A DNA stretch of 64,000 bases, taken from positions 1 to 64,000 of the forward strand of contig NZ_JAPESW010000013.1 of the NCBI RefSeq assembly GCF_028527925.1. Reading direction: 5' to 3'. Numbering within the stretch: position 1 is the first letter of the stretch; the number at the start of each line of letters is the position of its first letter. The translations under genes were made by a program, and so were the position numbers. The notes below the pieces were generated by a model. It searched no databases and was not told the DNA's origin. It was given only the letters and a program-made list of their open reading frames with translations. The stretch is from Cellulomonas fimi. Its GTDB lineage: Bacteria > Actinomycetota > Actinomycetes > Actinomycetales > Cellulomonadaceae. Positions 1-8,804 of the stretch are shown in pieces.

Positions 1-78
1 GTGCGGCGGGGCGAGCACTGGCGGGGCGGGGCGCACGCCCCGATCAGGTGATCCTCGCGCGCGAGGGTCGCCAGCGCT

Positions 79-150
79 CTACCGACAGCGACAGCAGCGC
101 GCGGCCTGCGCGGGGGCGACGGAGGTGGCGGTGCGGCTCTGCACGCTCAT
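79..150 (-). CDS. Cysteine-rich leader peptide (23 aa), likely attenuator uORF
   Basis: This very short frame starts at an ATG preceded by a strong GGAGGAG ribosome site and ends in the motif ARCCRCR followed by a stop. Short leader peptides ending in a Cys-Cys-rich run, upstream of sulfur-assimilation or sulfur-compound transport operons, are known in actinobacteria; translation through the cysteine codons is thought to sense cysteine supply. A good promoter lies upstream at 234-262. The regulated gene would start to the left of base 1 and cannot be seen, so the sulfur link is inferred from the peptide alone. Bases 1-78 hold only a small GGGGCG/CGCCCC hairpin (28-41). Confidence 0.68.
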   Translation of the reverse strand: MSVQSRTATSVAPAQAARCCRCR

Positions 151-233
151 CGCTCTCCTCCGGTCGCGGACTGCTCGCCGCGTCGTCTCGGTCGAGCGCG
201 CGGGGCCGCCGACGGGCGACCGCAGTCGCGCTG

Positions 234-262
234 ACGTTATCCCCAAGCCCAGGCGCGTGCAA
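234..262 (-). promoter_or_regulatory. Promoter TTGCAC-N17-TAACGT for the leader peptide
   Basis: Read on the minus strand, TTGCAC (262-257) and TAACGT (239-234) are separated by exactly 17 bases. Transcription would begin near 227 and reach the leader-peptide ATG at 150. No gene is visible between 151 and 469 apart from this promoter and the hairpin at 422-457. Confidence 0.6.
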
Positions 263-421
263 CGACCCTCCGCCCATCGGACCCGGGCCACACCCCTGGT
301 CAGGCACCGCCCGCGACCGTCCGCGCCGGGCGGACGCCCGTCACCGGTCCGGGCCCGCCGCCGTGGGGAGCGCCGTCGTCACGGTCGGGCACCCCGGCGG
401 CAGGCGGAGCCGGGGAACGCC

Positions 422-457
422 GAGGGCGGCCCACCGCGTGTCGCGGGAGCCGCCCTC
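422..457 (-). terminator. GC hairpin after the PASTA lipoprotein gene
   Basis: A 9-bp perfect stem (422-430 with 449-457) encloses a second 5-bp stem (434-438 with 442-446). It lies 13 bases beyond the lipoprotein stop codon and has no T-tract, like the other hairpins in this window. Confidence 0.55.
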
Positions 458-469
458 TAGGGTGCTGCG

Positions 470-862
470 TCAGGACGCCGGGTCGTCCGTGCGGCGCACG
501 TCGAGCGTCACGACGGTGCCGGCCTCGACCTCGCCCGACAGCGGGTCCTGCGCGACGACGACCCACAGCGTCGGGTCGTCGACCGTGCGGCCCTGGCCGG
601 TGGAGTCGACGGTCTCGACGGTGAGGCCGCGCGCCTCGAGCGTGTCCTGCGCGGTCGCGAGGAGCAGGTGCGTCTGGTCGATGACCTCGACCGTGCCCGA
701 CGCCTCCTCGTCCGCGCCGGAGGTCACCTCGGCGCTCGTGCCGGTCGGCGTCGCGTCGTCGTCCGCGCCGGAGTCCGAGCAGCCGGCGAGGAACGCGGTC
801 GCGGCGAGCGCGGCCGTCGCGGCGCCGACGACGAGACGGGTGCGGGTGGCGTGCAGCTTCAT
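470..862 (-). CDS. PASTA-domain lipoprotein
   Basis: A 130-residue exported lipoprotein. The N-terminus has a basic start, a hydrophobic stretch and a lipobox (FLAGC, Cys around residue 27), then an acidic Asp/Thr/Ser-rich linker. Residues from about 55 form a single PASTA-like domain (QDTLEARGLTVE, then the VVAQDPLSG turn and a final VTLDVRR strand). PASTA domains bind peptidoglycan fragments or act as spacers at the cell surface; they usually occur on Ser/Thr kinases or penicillin-binding proteins, but here the domain stands alone. The ATG at 862 was chosen over an upstream in-frame ATG because it begins the signal peptide directly. Exact role unknown. Confidence 0.8.
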   Translation of the reverse strand: MKLHATRTRLVVGAATAALAATAFLAGCSDSGADDDATPTGTSAEVTSGADEEASGTVEVIDQTHLLLATAQDTLEARGLTVETVDSTGQGRTVDDPTLWVVVAQDPLSGEVEAGTVVTLDVRRTDDPAS

Positions 863-1133
863 GGGTCCATCCCCTGGGTGTGTCGCAGGAACAACCGGCG
901 TGAGGGCACGACGACGAGACCCCTCGTCGTGGTATCCCCCCACGAGTGCGGGCCGCAGCGGCGGCTCGCGAGTCCTTCACGACCGTAGGCCCGACCACCG
1001 ACACGCGTCTCGTGCATAACGGGCGACGCAGGACGAATGCCCCGGACGACGAGGTGTGCGTTCGGCCACACCCCGACGCCGTCACCTGCGACGTCGCCGC
1101 GCCGACGAGGGCGGCGGGCGCCCGGCGTGCGGC

Positions 1134-1568
1134 TCAGCTCAGCGCGTCGACCACCTTGGCGACCCGTCGCTCGCGCGTCGCCTGCTGCTTGGCCTCGACG
1201 ACGCTGCGCACGTGCTCCTTGCGGTGCGAGGGCGCGAGCGCGTCGAACGCCGCGCGCACACCCGCGGCCTCCAGCGCGGCCGCGAGGTCCTCCGGCACCT
1301 CGACCGTGCGCGGCTGGTCGTCGAGCACGAGCGTGACCTCGTGCTCCTCGTCGCCCGCGACCCCGGCCGCGGCGCGCACCGCGGCCGACACGGGCACCAG
1401 GAACCGGCCGCCCATCGGCGCGACCGTCGAGCGGTACGTGTGACCGTTGAGCGTCACGACCACCGGCGGCCGCCTGCCGCCGCCGAGCCCGAGCACGACC
1501 TCCTCGGGCACCTCGATGCCCACGTTGTTGGCGCCGGAGCGGATCAGGACGGTGCGGAAGGTGGTCAC
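1134..1568 (-). CDS. YdeI/OmpD-associated family protein with DUF1905 domain
   Basis: A protein of about 144 residues. The N-terminal two-thirds match the DUF1905 beta-barrel pattern (FRTVLIRSG, VVVTLNGHTYRSTVAPMGGRFLVPV) and the C-terminal third has the YdeI pattern (LAPSHRKEHVRSVVEAKQQATRERRVAKVV). The family is annotated as bacteriocin-protection or OmpD-associated from an Escherichia coli study, but its biochemical role is unsettled. I chose the GTG at 1568, which begins VTTFRTV; an upstream frame to 1586 is possible, and neither has a clear ribosome site. A small hairpin (911-918 with 923-930) lies between this gene and the downstream lipoprotein gene. Confidence 0.75.
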   Translation of the reverse strand: MTTFRTVLIRSGANNVGIEVPEEVVLGLGGGRRPPVVVTLNGHTYRSTVAPMGGRFLVPVSAAVRAAAGVAGDEEHEVTLVLDDQPRTVEVPEDLAAALEAAGVRAAFDALAPSHRKEHVRSVVEAKQQATRERRVAKVVDALS

Positions 1569-1705
1569 GGCGACACCGTGGCACACCCGGGCGCGCAGGG
1601 CACGCGTCCCGGCCGTCTGGCGCTGCGAGCAGGGCCACGGCGTGCCAGGCTCGACGGGGACCGTCGAGCGCAGCGGCGGCGCCGGGCCGTCGCGAGGGGG
1701 CAGCG

Positions 1706-2221
1706 ATGCCGGTCGAGCACGTCGTCGTCATGGGCGTCGCCGGGTCGGGCAAGACGACCGTCGGCCGGCTGCTCGCGCAGCGGCTCGCCCGCCCCTACGC
1801 CGAGGCCGACGAGTTCCACCCGCCCGAGAACGTCGCCAAGATGGCCGCCGGCACGCCGCTGACCGACGACGACCGCGCGCCCTGGCTTGCCGCGATCCGC
1901 GACTGGCTCACCGCCCGGGCCCGCGACGGCCAGGACACCGTCGTCACCTGCTCCGCGCTCAAGGTCGCCTACCGGGACGTCCTGCGCGACGCCGAGGGTC
2001 GGGTCCGCTTCCTGCACCTGTCCGGGCCGGGCGAGCTCATCGCCGACCGCATGGCCCACCGGGCGGGCCACTTCATGCCGACCTCGCTGCTCCCGTCGCA
2101 GCTCGCGACGCTCGAGCCGCTCACCGACGCCGAGGACGGCGTCACCGTCGTCGTCGACGTCCCGCCCGCCGAGGTCGTCGAGCGCGCGCTGCACGCGCTC
2201 CACCCGGCCGATCCCGCCTGA
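1706..2221 (+). CDS. gntK: Gluconokinase
   Basis: A 171-residue kinase that phosphorylates D-gluconate to 6-phosphogluconate, feeding the pentose phosphate or Entner-Doudoroff route. It starts with a P-loop (GVAGSGKTTVGRLLAQ, residues about 10-25), followed by the family hallmarks ADEFHPPENVAKMAAGTPLTDDDR and the DVPP segment near the C-terminus. Length fits the GntK/thermoresistant gluconokinase family. The ATG follows a GAGGGGG ribosome site. The gluconate permease gene begins 15 bases after its stop, so the two are almost surely co-transcribed. No GntR-type regulator lies next to them. Confidence 0.94.
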   Translation: MPVEHVVVMGVAGSGKTTVGRLLAQRLARPYAEADEFHPPENVAKMAAGTPLTDDDRAPWLAAIRDWLTARARDGQDTVVTCSALKVAYRDVLRDAEGRVRFLHLSGPGELIADRMAHRAGHFMPTSLLPSQLATLEPLTDAEDGVTVVVDVPPAEVVERALHALHPADPA

Positions 2222-2236
2222 CCGCAGGGAGGCATC

Positions 2237-3610
2237 GTGGTCCACACGCTCGTCACGGCGGCGCCGGAGGGCGTCAGCGACGTCCGGCTCGTCGTCGCCG
2301 CGGTCGTCGGCATCGCCGTCATCGTCGTGCTCATCGTCTGGGCGAAGCTGCACCCGTTCCTCTCGCTCACCATCGGCTCGGGCGTCCTCGCCGTCGTCGC
2401 GGGCATCGCCTACCCCGACGCGTTCACGAGCTTCATCAAGGGTGTGGGGGAGACGGTCGCGGGCGTCGGGCTGCTCATCGCGCTCGGCGCGATCATCGGC
2501 AAGCTCCTCGTGGACAGCGGCGGTGCCGACGAGATCGTCGACACGATCCTCGCGCGCACGCCCGCCGCCCGGCTGCCGTGGGCGATGGCGCTCATCGCGT
2601 TCGTCATCGGGATCCCGCTGTTCTTCGAGGTCGGCGTCGTCCTGCTCATCCCCGTCGTCATGCTCGTCGCGCGACGCTCCCGCGTGCCGCTCATCCTCGT
2701 CGGCATCCCCGCGCTCGCGGGCCTGTCCGCGCTGCACGGCCTCGTCCCGCCGCACCCCGGGCCGCTCATCGCGATCGACGCACTCGGCGCGGACCTCGGG
2801 CTGACGCTCGGGCTCGGGCTGCTCGTGGCCGTCCCGACCGTGATCGTCAGCGGTCCGCTGCTCGCGCGCCCCATGGCGCGGTGGGTCCCGATCGAGGCGC
2901 CCGAGCGCTTCCTCGGCGAGGCCGAGCGCGACGACGAGCACCGCCGTCCCGCGTTCGCGACCGCGCTCACCGTCGTGCTGCTGCCCGTCGTCCTCATGCT
3001 CGCGCGCACCGTCGTCGAGGCGGCAGGTGCCGAGGAGAGCGGCGCCGGGCGTGCGCTCGCGTTCCTCGGGACCCCGCTGGTCGCGCTGCTCGTCACGTCG
3101 CTCGTCGCGCTCGTCGTGCTGGGAACCGCGCTCGGCCGCACCCGGCAGCAGGTCAGCACCCTCGTCGACAAGTCGTTCGCGCCCATCGCGTCGATCCTGC
3201 TCATCGTCGCCGCGGGCGGCGGCTTCAAGGCGACGCTCGTCGACTCCGGCGTGGGCGACGTCATCGCGGACGCGCTCGCCGACGCGCCCATCTCACCGCT
3301 GCTCGCCGGCTGGCTCGTCGCGGTCCTCATCCGCCTCGCCACCGGGTCCGCGACCGTCGCGACCATCACCGCCGCGGGCATCGTCGCGCCGCTCGCGGCC
3401 GACCTCACGCCCACGCACGTCGCGCTGCTCGTGCTCGCGATCGGGGCCGGGTCCGTCTTCCTCAGCCACGTCAACGACGCCGGGTTCTGGCTGGTCAAGG
3501 AGTACTTCCGGATGACCGTCGGCCAGACGTTCAAGACGTGGTCGCTCATGGAGACCGTGCTGTCCGTGACGGGCCTGGTCCTCGTCCTGCTGCTGAGCCT
3601 CGTGCTGTAG
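2237..3610 (+). CDS. gntP: Gluconate:proton symporter, GntP family
   Basis: A 457-residue inner-membrane permease with about twelve hydrophobic segments and the GntP-family signatures GVGETVAGVGLLIALGAIIG, GIPLFFEVGVVLLIPV, GLVPPHPGPL and FLSHVNDAGFW. It imports gluconate with protons, supplying the kinase encoded immediately upstream. The start is a GTG preceded by GGGAGG. Length is normal for the family (about 440-460). The exact sugar acid is inferred from the kinase partner; some GntP members move other sugar acids. Codon use matches its neighbours. Confidence 0.93.
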   Translation: MVHTLVTAAPEGVSDVRLVVAAVVGIAVIVVLIVWAKLHPFLSLTIGSGVLAVVAGIAYPDAFTSFIKGVGETVAGVGLLIALGAIIGKLLVDSGGADEIVDTILARTPAARLPWAMALIAFVIGIPLFFEVGVVLLIPVVMLVARRSRVPLILVGIPALAGLSALHGLVPPHPGPLIAIDALGADLGLTLGLGLLVAVPTVIVSGPLLARPMARWVPIEAPERFLGEAERDDEHRRPAFATALTVVLLPVVLMLARTVVEAAGAEESGAGRALAFLGTPLVALLVTSLVALVVLGTALGRTRQQVSTLVDKSFAPIASILLIVAAGGGFKATLVDSGVGDVIADALADAPISPLLAGWLVAVLIRLATGSATVATITAAGIVAPLAADLTPTHVALLVLAIGAGSVFLSHVNDAGFWLVKEYFRMTVGQTFKTWSLMETVLSVTGLVLVLLLSLVL

Positions 3611-3617
3611 ACGACGA

Positions 3618-3679
3618 CGGCGCGCGGTCGGGACGGTCGCGCAGGCCGGCGCCCGCGGTCTCGTCCCGTCCGCGCGCCG
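3618..3679. terminator. Bidirectional GC hairpin between gntP and the CBS gene
   Basis: Eighteen bases at 3618-3635 pair with 3662-3679 with a single mismatch. The hairpin sits between two converging genes (stops at 3610 and 3696) and can serve both. No T-tract is present. Confidence 0.65.
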
Positions 3680-3695
3680 CGGCCGAAGGCGTCGC

Positions 3696-4112
3696 TCAGT
3701 CGTTCGGCGGGGCCTCCGAGATGTCGGCCAGGGCGGAGTCGGGGTCGAGGTCGACCGCCAGGTCGCCGATGCTCACGATGCCGACGGCCTCGTCGCCCGA
3801 CACGACCGGCACGCGACGGACGGCGCGCTCGCGCATGATGCGGACGACCTCGTCGACGTCGTCGTCGGGGCCGACGGTGACGAGGTCGCCCGTGGCGAGC
3901 TGTCCGACGGGCGCGTCGAGGCCGATGCCCTGCGCGAGGCCGCGGACCACGAGGTCGCGGTCCGTGACGATGCCGACGACCGCGCCGTCCTCCGCGACGA
4001 CGAGCGAGCCGACGTCCTGCGTCGCCATCGTCTGCGCGACCGCCTGCAGCGTGTCGGTCACCTCGACGACCGTCGGGTGTGCCGTCATGAATTCGGAGAC
4101 CGTGCGAGCCAT
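3696..4112 (-). CDS. Tandem CBS-domain protein, HRP1-like
   Basis: A 138-residue cytosolic protein made of two CBS domains (residues about 5-60 and 72-125) and little else. Each shows the family pattern: FMTAHPTVVEVTDTL followed by VGIVTDRDLVVRG, then DLVTVGPDDDVDE followed by RRVPVVSGDEAVGIVS. Such stand-alone pairs bind adenine nucleotides; Mycobacterium hypoxic response protein 1 has the same layout. The ATG at 4112 follows a strong GAGGAGGA site, so an in-frame extension upstream is ignored. No partner enzyme or channel is adjacent. The ligand and role here are not known. Confidence 0.88.
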   Translation of the reverse strand: MARTVSEFMTAHPTVVEVTDTLQAVAQTMATQDVGSLVVAEDGAVVGIVTDRDLVVRGLAQGIGLDAPVGQLATGDLVTVGPDDDVDEVVRIMRERAVRRVPVVSGDEAVGIVSIGDLAVDLDPDSALADISEAPPND

Positions 4113-4216
4113 GGGTTCCTCCTCGTCGGTGGACGACCCGGACGCACGCCGCGCCCGGGAGCGCGGCGGGGTCTGCACCGCGGTCCTACCGTCGGCCAGG
4201 TCGGCCTGCCGCGCAT

Positions 4217-4252
4217 CTCGAGGCACCCGGGCGACTCGAGGCACCCGGGCGA
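4217..4252. repeat. Tandem 18-bp direct repeat, two copies
   Basis: The unit CTCGAGGCACCCGGGCGA occurs twice head to tail (4217-4234 and 4235-4252). It lies in the 248-base gap between the divergent CBS and GH43 genes. Function unknown; it may be a slippage duplication. Confidence 0.8.
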
Positions 4253-4360
4253 CGTCGTGCGCTGCCGGCCGTCGAACGGCGGTGCCGCTCCCGGTCGCCG
4301 AGCGGCGCGGGCCGGGGTAGAACGGATGCCCAGCCCATCGACGACGATCGGCAGGACCCT

Positions 4361-6676
4361 GTGCGCCCCTCCGCCTCGCTCACCGCGACCGCCGCCGTCG
4401 CGCTCGTGCTGGCCGCCGGAGCGGCGGCACCGAGCACGGCGGAGTCCGCCGACCACGACGGCGCGCGCGGCCGCGCGTCGACGTACGTGAACCCGGTCAG
4501 CGCGGGGTTCGCGGACACGTTCGCCGACCCCGCGGTGCTCCGCGGCAAGGACGGCTGGTGGTACGCCTACGGCACGACGGACCCGTTGCGCGAGGGTGAG
4601 GGCGCGCGGCACCTCATCCCGACCGCGCGCTCGGCCGACCTGGTGTCGTGGGAGTACGTGGGCGACGCGTTCACCGAGGGGACGCAGCCGGCGTGGGCGG
4701 ACGCGCGCCGGGGTGCCGCGCTGTGGGCGCCCGACGTCCGGTACGTCGACGGGCAGTACCGCATGTACTACGTCGTGACGGAGACGACGGTGACCGAGGA
4801 GCCGAACGACAGCGCGATCGGCGTCGCGACCGCGCCGACCCCGGCCGGCCCGTGGACACCGGTGGCCGCGCCGGTGGTCGCGCCGCGGCACGGGACCGGG
4901 GGAGCGGGCGACTTCCTGTGGACGTTCGACCCGTCGCACGTCGTCGCGCCGGACGGGACGGAGCACCTGTTCTACGGCTCGTACTACGGCGGGATCTGGA
5001 CGGTGCCGCTGTCGGCCGACGGGACCGCGGCGGTCGGCGACCCGGTCCAGGTCGCGATCGACAACAAGTACGAGGGTGCCTACGTCGTGCAGCGCGACGG
5101 CTGGTGGTACCTGTTCGCGTCGTCCGCCAACTGCTGTGCCGGGCCGACGACCGGCTACAGCGTCCACGTCGGGCGGTCGCGCGACCTCGCGGGGCCGTAC
5201 GTCGACCGCGAGGGGGTCCCGCTCCTGCAGTCGCGCGCCGGCGGGACGCCCGTCGTCGCGCCGAACGGGAACCGGTGGGTCGGGACCGGTCACAACGCGG
5301 TCGTCACCGACCTGGCCGGGCAGGACTGGCTGGCGTACCACGCGATCGACCGGGCCGACCCGTACCTCGACGGCACCGACGGCATCAACGAGCGCCCGAT
5401 GCTCCTCGACCGGCTCGACTGGGTGGACGGCTGGCCGACGGTGCGCGGCGGCGCGTGGGCGTCGGACGACGAGGAGCGCGCGCCGGTCACCGACGGCCGC
5501 ACGGCGACGACCTTCGCCGACGGTCTCCCGCGCGCGTGGTCCACGACGGGGACGTGGGCCGACACCAGCGAGCCCGACGCGGGGCGGCACGTGCGGTCGG
5601 ACGGTCGCGCGGCCGTCGTCACGCGCTCCGCGGTGGGCAAGGACGCGCGGGTCGAGGCCGACGTCCGGCTCGACGCGGGTGCGACGGCCTCGACGTCCCT
5701 GGTCCTCACCGCCCGCGCCGGCGCGGTGCGCGCGACGCTCGACCCTGTGACCCGCACGCTCGTCGTCGAGCGCACGCAGCGCGGCCGGACCGTGGACCGC
5801 GCGTCGGCGCCCGTGCCGTCGTCGGTGGACCTCACGACGTGGCACGCGACGGCGCTCACGGTGCGGGGCGGAGTCGCCCGGGCCGAGCTCACCCACGCGC
5901 GGCTCGGCGACCCGCTCGCGACGGCCGCCCTCGACGTCCGGCACCACGCGGTGCCGAGCGCGCGCGGCGGTGTGGTCGCGTCGGGTCCGGGGGTCCACGT
6001 CGACAACCTGAGCGCGCTGCCCGCCGCACGCCCGGCGACGCGGACCGTCCCGGTGCCGCAGCCGGGGGCGCCGCTGCGCGGCCTGAGCGACGAGTTCGAC
6101 GGCACGAGCCTGGGCGCGGGGTGGGTCACCCTCCGCGACCCGCAGGTCACGGTCGCCGACGGCGTGCTGACGTGGCCCACCGAGGCGGCCGACCTCGTCG
6201 GGACGACGAACGACGCCGGCGTCCTGCTGCGCGACGTGCCCGAGACCGACTGGGTCGCCGAGACGCGCCTGACGACCGACCTCGGCACGGGCACCGTCCG
6301 GAACTACCAGCAGGGCGGCCTGATCGCGTACGTCGACGACGACCTCTGGGCGCGGCTCTCGCACGTGGCGATCTGGAACACGCGCCAGACCGAGTACGGC
6401 ACGGAGCGCCCGTACGCGGGACGCCTCTCCTACGGCGGGACGATCGTCGGCCCGCCCGCGGAGACGACGTGGTTGCGGCTCGTCCACCGCACCGACCGGA
6501 CGGGCGAGCACGACGTGCAGGCGTTCACGAGCACCGACGGGCGGACGTGGGTCGCGGGCGGCGTCTGGACGTTCCCTGCCGGGTCGGACCTCCAGGTCGG
6601 GCTCGTGTCGCACGGCGGGGCGGGTGCGGCGAACCAGTTCGACTACCTGCGGGTGTCCCGCCTCGCGCGCGGGTGA
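4361..6676 (+). CDS. Secreted GH43 family glycosidase with C-terminal beta-sandwich domain
   Basis: A 771-residue exported enzyme, probably acting on arabinan or arabinoxylan. A signal peptide covers about residues 1-28. The five-bladed GH43 catalytic domain spans about 43-365, with the likely base Asp56 (FADPAV), the modulator Asp189 (TFDPSH) and the acid Glu238 (KYEGAYV). A middle region (about 370-565) looks like a beta-rich concanavalin-type module, and residues about 575-770 resemble a DUF1349/GH43 accessory domain beginning SDEFDGTSLGAGWVTL. The GTG start opens the signal peptide. It is much longer than single-domain arabinanases (about 320). The next gene converges on it with only seven bases between. 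Exact substrate cannot be read from sequence. Confidence 0.88.
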   Translation: MRPSASLTATAAVALVLAAGAAAPSTAESADHDGARGRASTYVNPVSAGFADTFADPAVLRGKDGWWYAYGTTDPLREGEGARHLIPTARSADLVSWEYVGDAFTEGTQPAWADARRGAALWAPDVRYVDGQYRMYYVVTETTVTEEPNDSAIGVATAPTPAGPWTPVAAPVVAPRHGTGGAGDFLWTFDPSHVVAPDGTEHLFYGSYYGGIWTVPLSADGTAAVGDPVQVAIDNKYEGAYVVQRDGWWYLFASSANCCAGPTTGYSVHVGRSRDLAGPYVDREGVPLLQSRAGGTPVVAPNGNRWVGTGHNAVVTDLAGQDWLAYHAIDRADPYLDGTDGINERPMLLDRLDWVDGWPTVRGGAWASDDEERAPVTDGRTATTFADGLPRAWSTTGTWADTSEPDAGRHVRSDGRAAVVTRSAVGKDARVEADVRLDAGATASTSLVLTARAGAVRATLDPVTRTLVVERTQRGRTVDRASAPVPSSVDLTTWHATALTVRGGVARAELTHARLGDPLATAALDVRHHAVPSARGGVVASGPGVHVDNLSALPAARPATRTVPVPQPGAPLRGLSDEFDGTSLGAGWVTLRDPQVTVADGVLTWPTEAADLVGTTNDAGVLLRDVPETDWVAETRLTTDLGTGTVRNYQQGGLIAYVDDDLWARLSHVAIWNTRQTEYGTERPYAGRLSYGGTIVGPPAETTWLRLVHRTDRTGEHDVQAFTSTDGRTWVAGGVWTFPAGSDLQVGLVSHGGAGAANQFDYLRVSRLARG

Positions 6677-6683
6677 CGCGGGG

Positions 6684-7883
6684 TCAGGACCCCGCGCGCA
6701 GGGGGCGGAAGAAGTCGCGCAGCTCCTGCGCGTAGCGTCCGGGCGTCTCGAACGGCGCGAAGTGACCGCCCTCCGGCGGCTCTGTCACGGAGACGACGTG
6801 CGCGACGCGGTCGAGCCACGCCCGGGGCGGCCGCAGGATGTCGCCCCGGAAGAGGGAGAACCCCGACGGCACCTCGACGCGGCGGGCGTGCTGCGCGGGC
6901 GGGATGGCGGCGTTCGCGTGGTACATGCGCATCGACGAGCCGGCGGTGCCGGTGAACCAGGTGGTGCTGAGCAGCGTGAGCACCTCGTCGTCGGTGAACG
7001 CGGCGATGCCGGTGCGGGGGTCGCTCCAGGCGTGCAGCTTCTCGACGACCCAGGCCGCCAGCCCCGCGGGCGAGTCGGTGAGGGCCACGGCCTGCGTCAG
7101 CGGCTTCGTGCGGTGGACCGCGCCGTAGGCGCCCTCGGCCGCACGCCACCGGTCCACCTCGGCGAACCAGTCGCGCTCCGCGGGCGACAGGTCGGCGACG
7201 TCCCCGGTGACGACCGGCAGCCCGGCGTCCATGCGGTGGACGCCCACGAGGCGCTCGGGGTGGTCGAGCGCGAGGAAGCGCGTCACGGCGCTGCCGATGT
7301 CGCCGCCTGCGGCCCCGTACCGGTCGTATCCGAGCACGTCCATCAGGTCCGCCCACACCCCGGCGACGGCGACCGAGTCGAGGCTGACGTCCGGCGGGAG
7401 CACCGAGTGACCGAACCCGGGCATGTCGGGGACGATCACGTCGAACGCGTCGTCCGGGTCCGCACCGTGGGCGCCGGGGTCCGTGAGCGGCCCCACGACC
7501 TTGGAGTAGCGCCACGACGAGTCCGGCCAGCCGTGCGTGAGCACGAGCGGCAGCGCGGCCGGCGCCCCGGGCGGCCGGACCGCGCGCACGTGCACGAAGC
7601 TGACGTCGACGCCGCGCACCCGCGCGCGGAAGCGCGGCACGCGCGCCTGCTCGGCCTCCCGTGCCGGCCAGTCGAAGCCGTCCGCCCAGTAGGCGACCAG
7701 GTGCCGCAGGTACTCCTGGTCGGTGCCGAGCGACCAGCCCGCCCCGCTCGGCGCCGCGGGCCAGCGCGTCGCGCGCAGGCGCGTGCGCAGGTCGTCCCAC
7801 GCCTCGAGGGAGGTGGTCACGTCGTGCCGCTGCGGCGACGGCGCCCCGCTCACCGCGCGGTCGACCGGTGGCCTACTGGACAC
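6684..7883 (-). CDS. Epoxide hydrolase (alpha/beta hydrolase with EHN domain)
   Basis: A 399-residue cytosolic hydrolase. The N-terminal epoxide-hydrolase domain (WDDLRTRLRATRWP, about residues 29-42) precedes an alpha/beta hydrolase fold with the oxyanion motif THGWPDSSWRY and the nucleophile elbow GGDIGS, where Asp is the nucleophile; ESAAFYT-type lid residues are replaced by GTAGSSMRMYHAN, and the final His lies in EGGHFAPFE. It opens epoxides to diols. The GTG at 7883 overlaps the end of the upstream gene and gives a full EHN domain; a GTG at 7820 would remove part of it. Substrate unknown. Confidence 0.87.
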   Translation of the reverse strand: MSSRPPVDRAVSGAPSPQRHDVTTSLEAWDDLRTRLRATRWPAAPSGAGWSLGTDQEYLRHLVAYWADGFDWPAREAEQARVPRFRARVRGVDVSFVHVRAVRPPGAPAALPLVLTHGWPDSSWRYSKVVGPLTDPGAHGADPDDAFDVIVPDMPGFGHSVLPPDVSLDSVAVAGVWADLMDVLGYDRYGAAGGDIGSAVTRFLALDHPERLVGVHRMDAGLPVVTGDVADLSPAERDWFAEVDRWRAAEGAYGAVHRTKPLTQAVALTDSPAGLAAWVVEKLHAWSDPRTGIAAFTDDEVLTLLSTTWFTGTAGSSMRMYHANAAIPPAQHARRVEVPSGFSLFRGDILRPPRAWLDRVAHVVSVTEPPEGGHFAPFETPGRYAQELRDFFRPLRAGS

Positions 7884-8661
7884 GGAAGTCGAACGCGTCC
7901 GCCTGCCGCTGCCCGTACTTGTCGCGCAGGAAGTTGCCGCTGGTGCTCAGCTCGGCGGTCAGGCGACGCTGACGGCCCGCGTCGAGGGCGTCCGCCTGGG
8001 CCGACAGGATCCGCAGCTGCTCGGCCAGCTCCCCGTCGGGGGTGCGGCCGTCGGCCTGACGCTCGTGCACCTTGCTCGGCGAGATCGCCAGGTAGGACGT
8101 GAGCACGTCGGGCAGGTACTGCCGGACCATGGCGTCCAGCTCGTACTCGAACCGCGGGTCTCCCGAGGGCGCACGCTGCTCGGACGCGACCACGCCGTCG
8201 AGCACCTGGCAGATCCGCAGGACGGTCCGGTGCGCGTCTCCGGGCAGGCGCTGGCGGTTCCGGTCGGCGAGCACCCGGACCGAGGCGACCGCGGCGGGCA
8301 AGGACAGCGACCCGTCGAGGGCCGTCGTGGCACGCGGGCGGGTCACCTCGACCACCGTGGACGCGGCGACCGGCCGGCGCTTCCACCACGCGCGGCGTGC
8401 CGGCAACCACAGGTCCCGCAGATGCCAGGCGCGGACGCCCGAGGCCACCGTGGCCGCGAGCGCGAGCAGGACGCGCGGCCCCCACGGGCCGTCGAGCACG
8501 AACACCGCGAGCGAGAAGGCACCGGCGTAGAGCAGGCCCTCGAGCGTCGTCCGGAGGTGCTTGCGCACCGCACCGATGACGAGCACCAGGTAGGCGAGCA
8601 GGGGCAGGAAGACGAGGACGGCCGTCACCTTGACGACGTTGCCGAGAGTCAGCCGCGACAT
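7873..8661 (-). CDS. Membrane-anchored protein of unknown function
   Basis: I do not recognise this 262-residue protein. Two or three hydrophobic helices occupy residues about 8-75 (TAVLVFLPLLAYLVLVIGAV, then AGAFSLAVFVL and VLLALAATVASGV). The rest is a cytosolic, mostly helical domain rich in Arg, Ala and Gln, ending RDKYGQRQADAFDFRVQ. This shape, an N-terminal membrane hairpin with a helical tail, recalls XpaC/TelA-like proteins, but the resemblance is weak. The ATG at 8661 follows GAGGAGGG and is preferred over an upstream ATG. Its last bases overlap the epoxide hydrolase start, so the two may be co-translated. Confidence 0.7.
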   Translation of the reverse strand: MSRLTLGNVVKVTAVLVFLPLLAYLVLVIGAVRKHLRTTLEGLLYAGAFSLAVFVLDGPWGPRVLLALAATVASGVRAWHLRDLWLPARRAWWKRRPVAASTVVEVTRPRATTALDGSLSLPAAVASVRVLADRNRQRLPGDAHRTVLRICQVLDGVVASEQRAPSGDPRFEYELDAMVRQYLPDVLTSYLAISPSKVHERQADGRTPDGELAEQLRILSAQADALDAGRQRRLTAELSTSGNFLRDKYGQRQADAFDFRVQ

Positions 8662-8804
8662 GAGCCCTCCTCGAGCACCCGGTGTCGGGTCGATCATCTC
8701 AGACCTCGCCCGGAGAGCGCCGCCGACGACGGGACGCGATCGACGCCGTCCACTCGTGGGCCGTGGACGAGCACGGCGAGCGGGACCGTCGCGGTGTGGA
8801 GCGG

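Noticed and set aside
236..244. TTATCCCCA, resembling a DnaA box
   Set aside because: A single imperfect copy without AT-rich DNA or dnaA/dnaN nearby; the bases are better explained as part of the promoter of the leader peptide.
1447..4320. A 957-codon plus-strand frame over gntK, gntP and the CBS gene
   Set aside because: Composition is almost entirely Arg, Ala, Pro and Gly, it is in the wrong frame relative to three clear genes, and no ribosome site or domain is seen.
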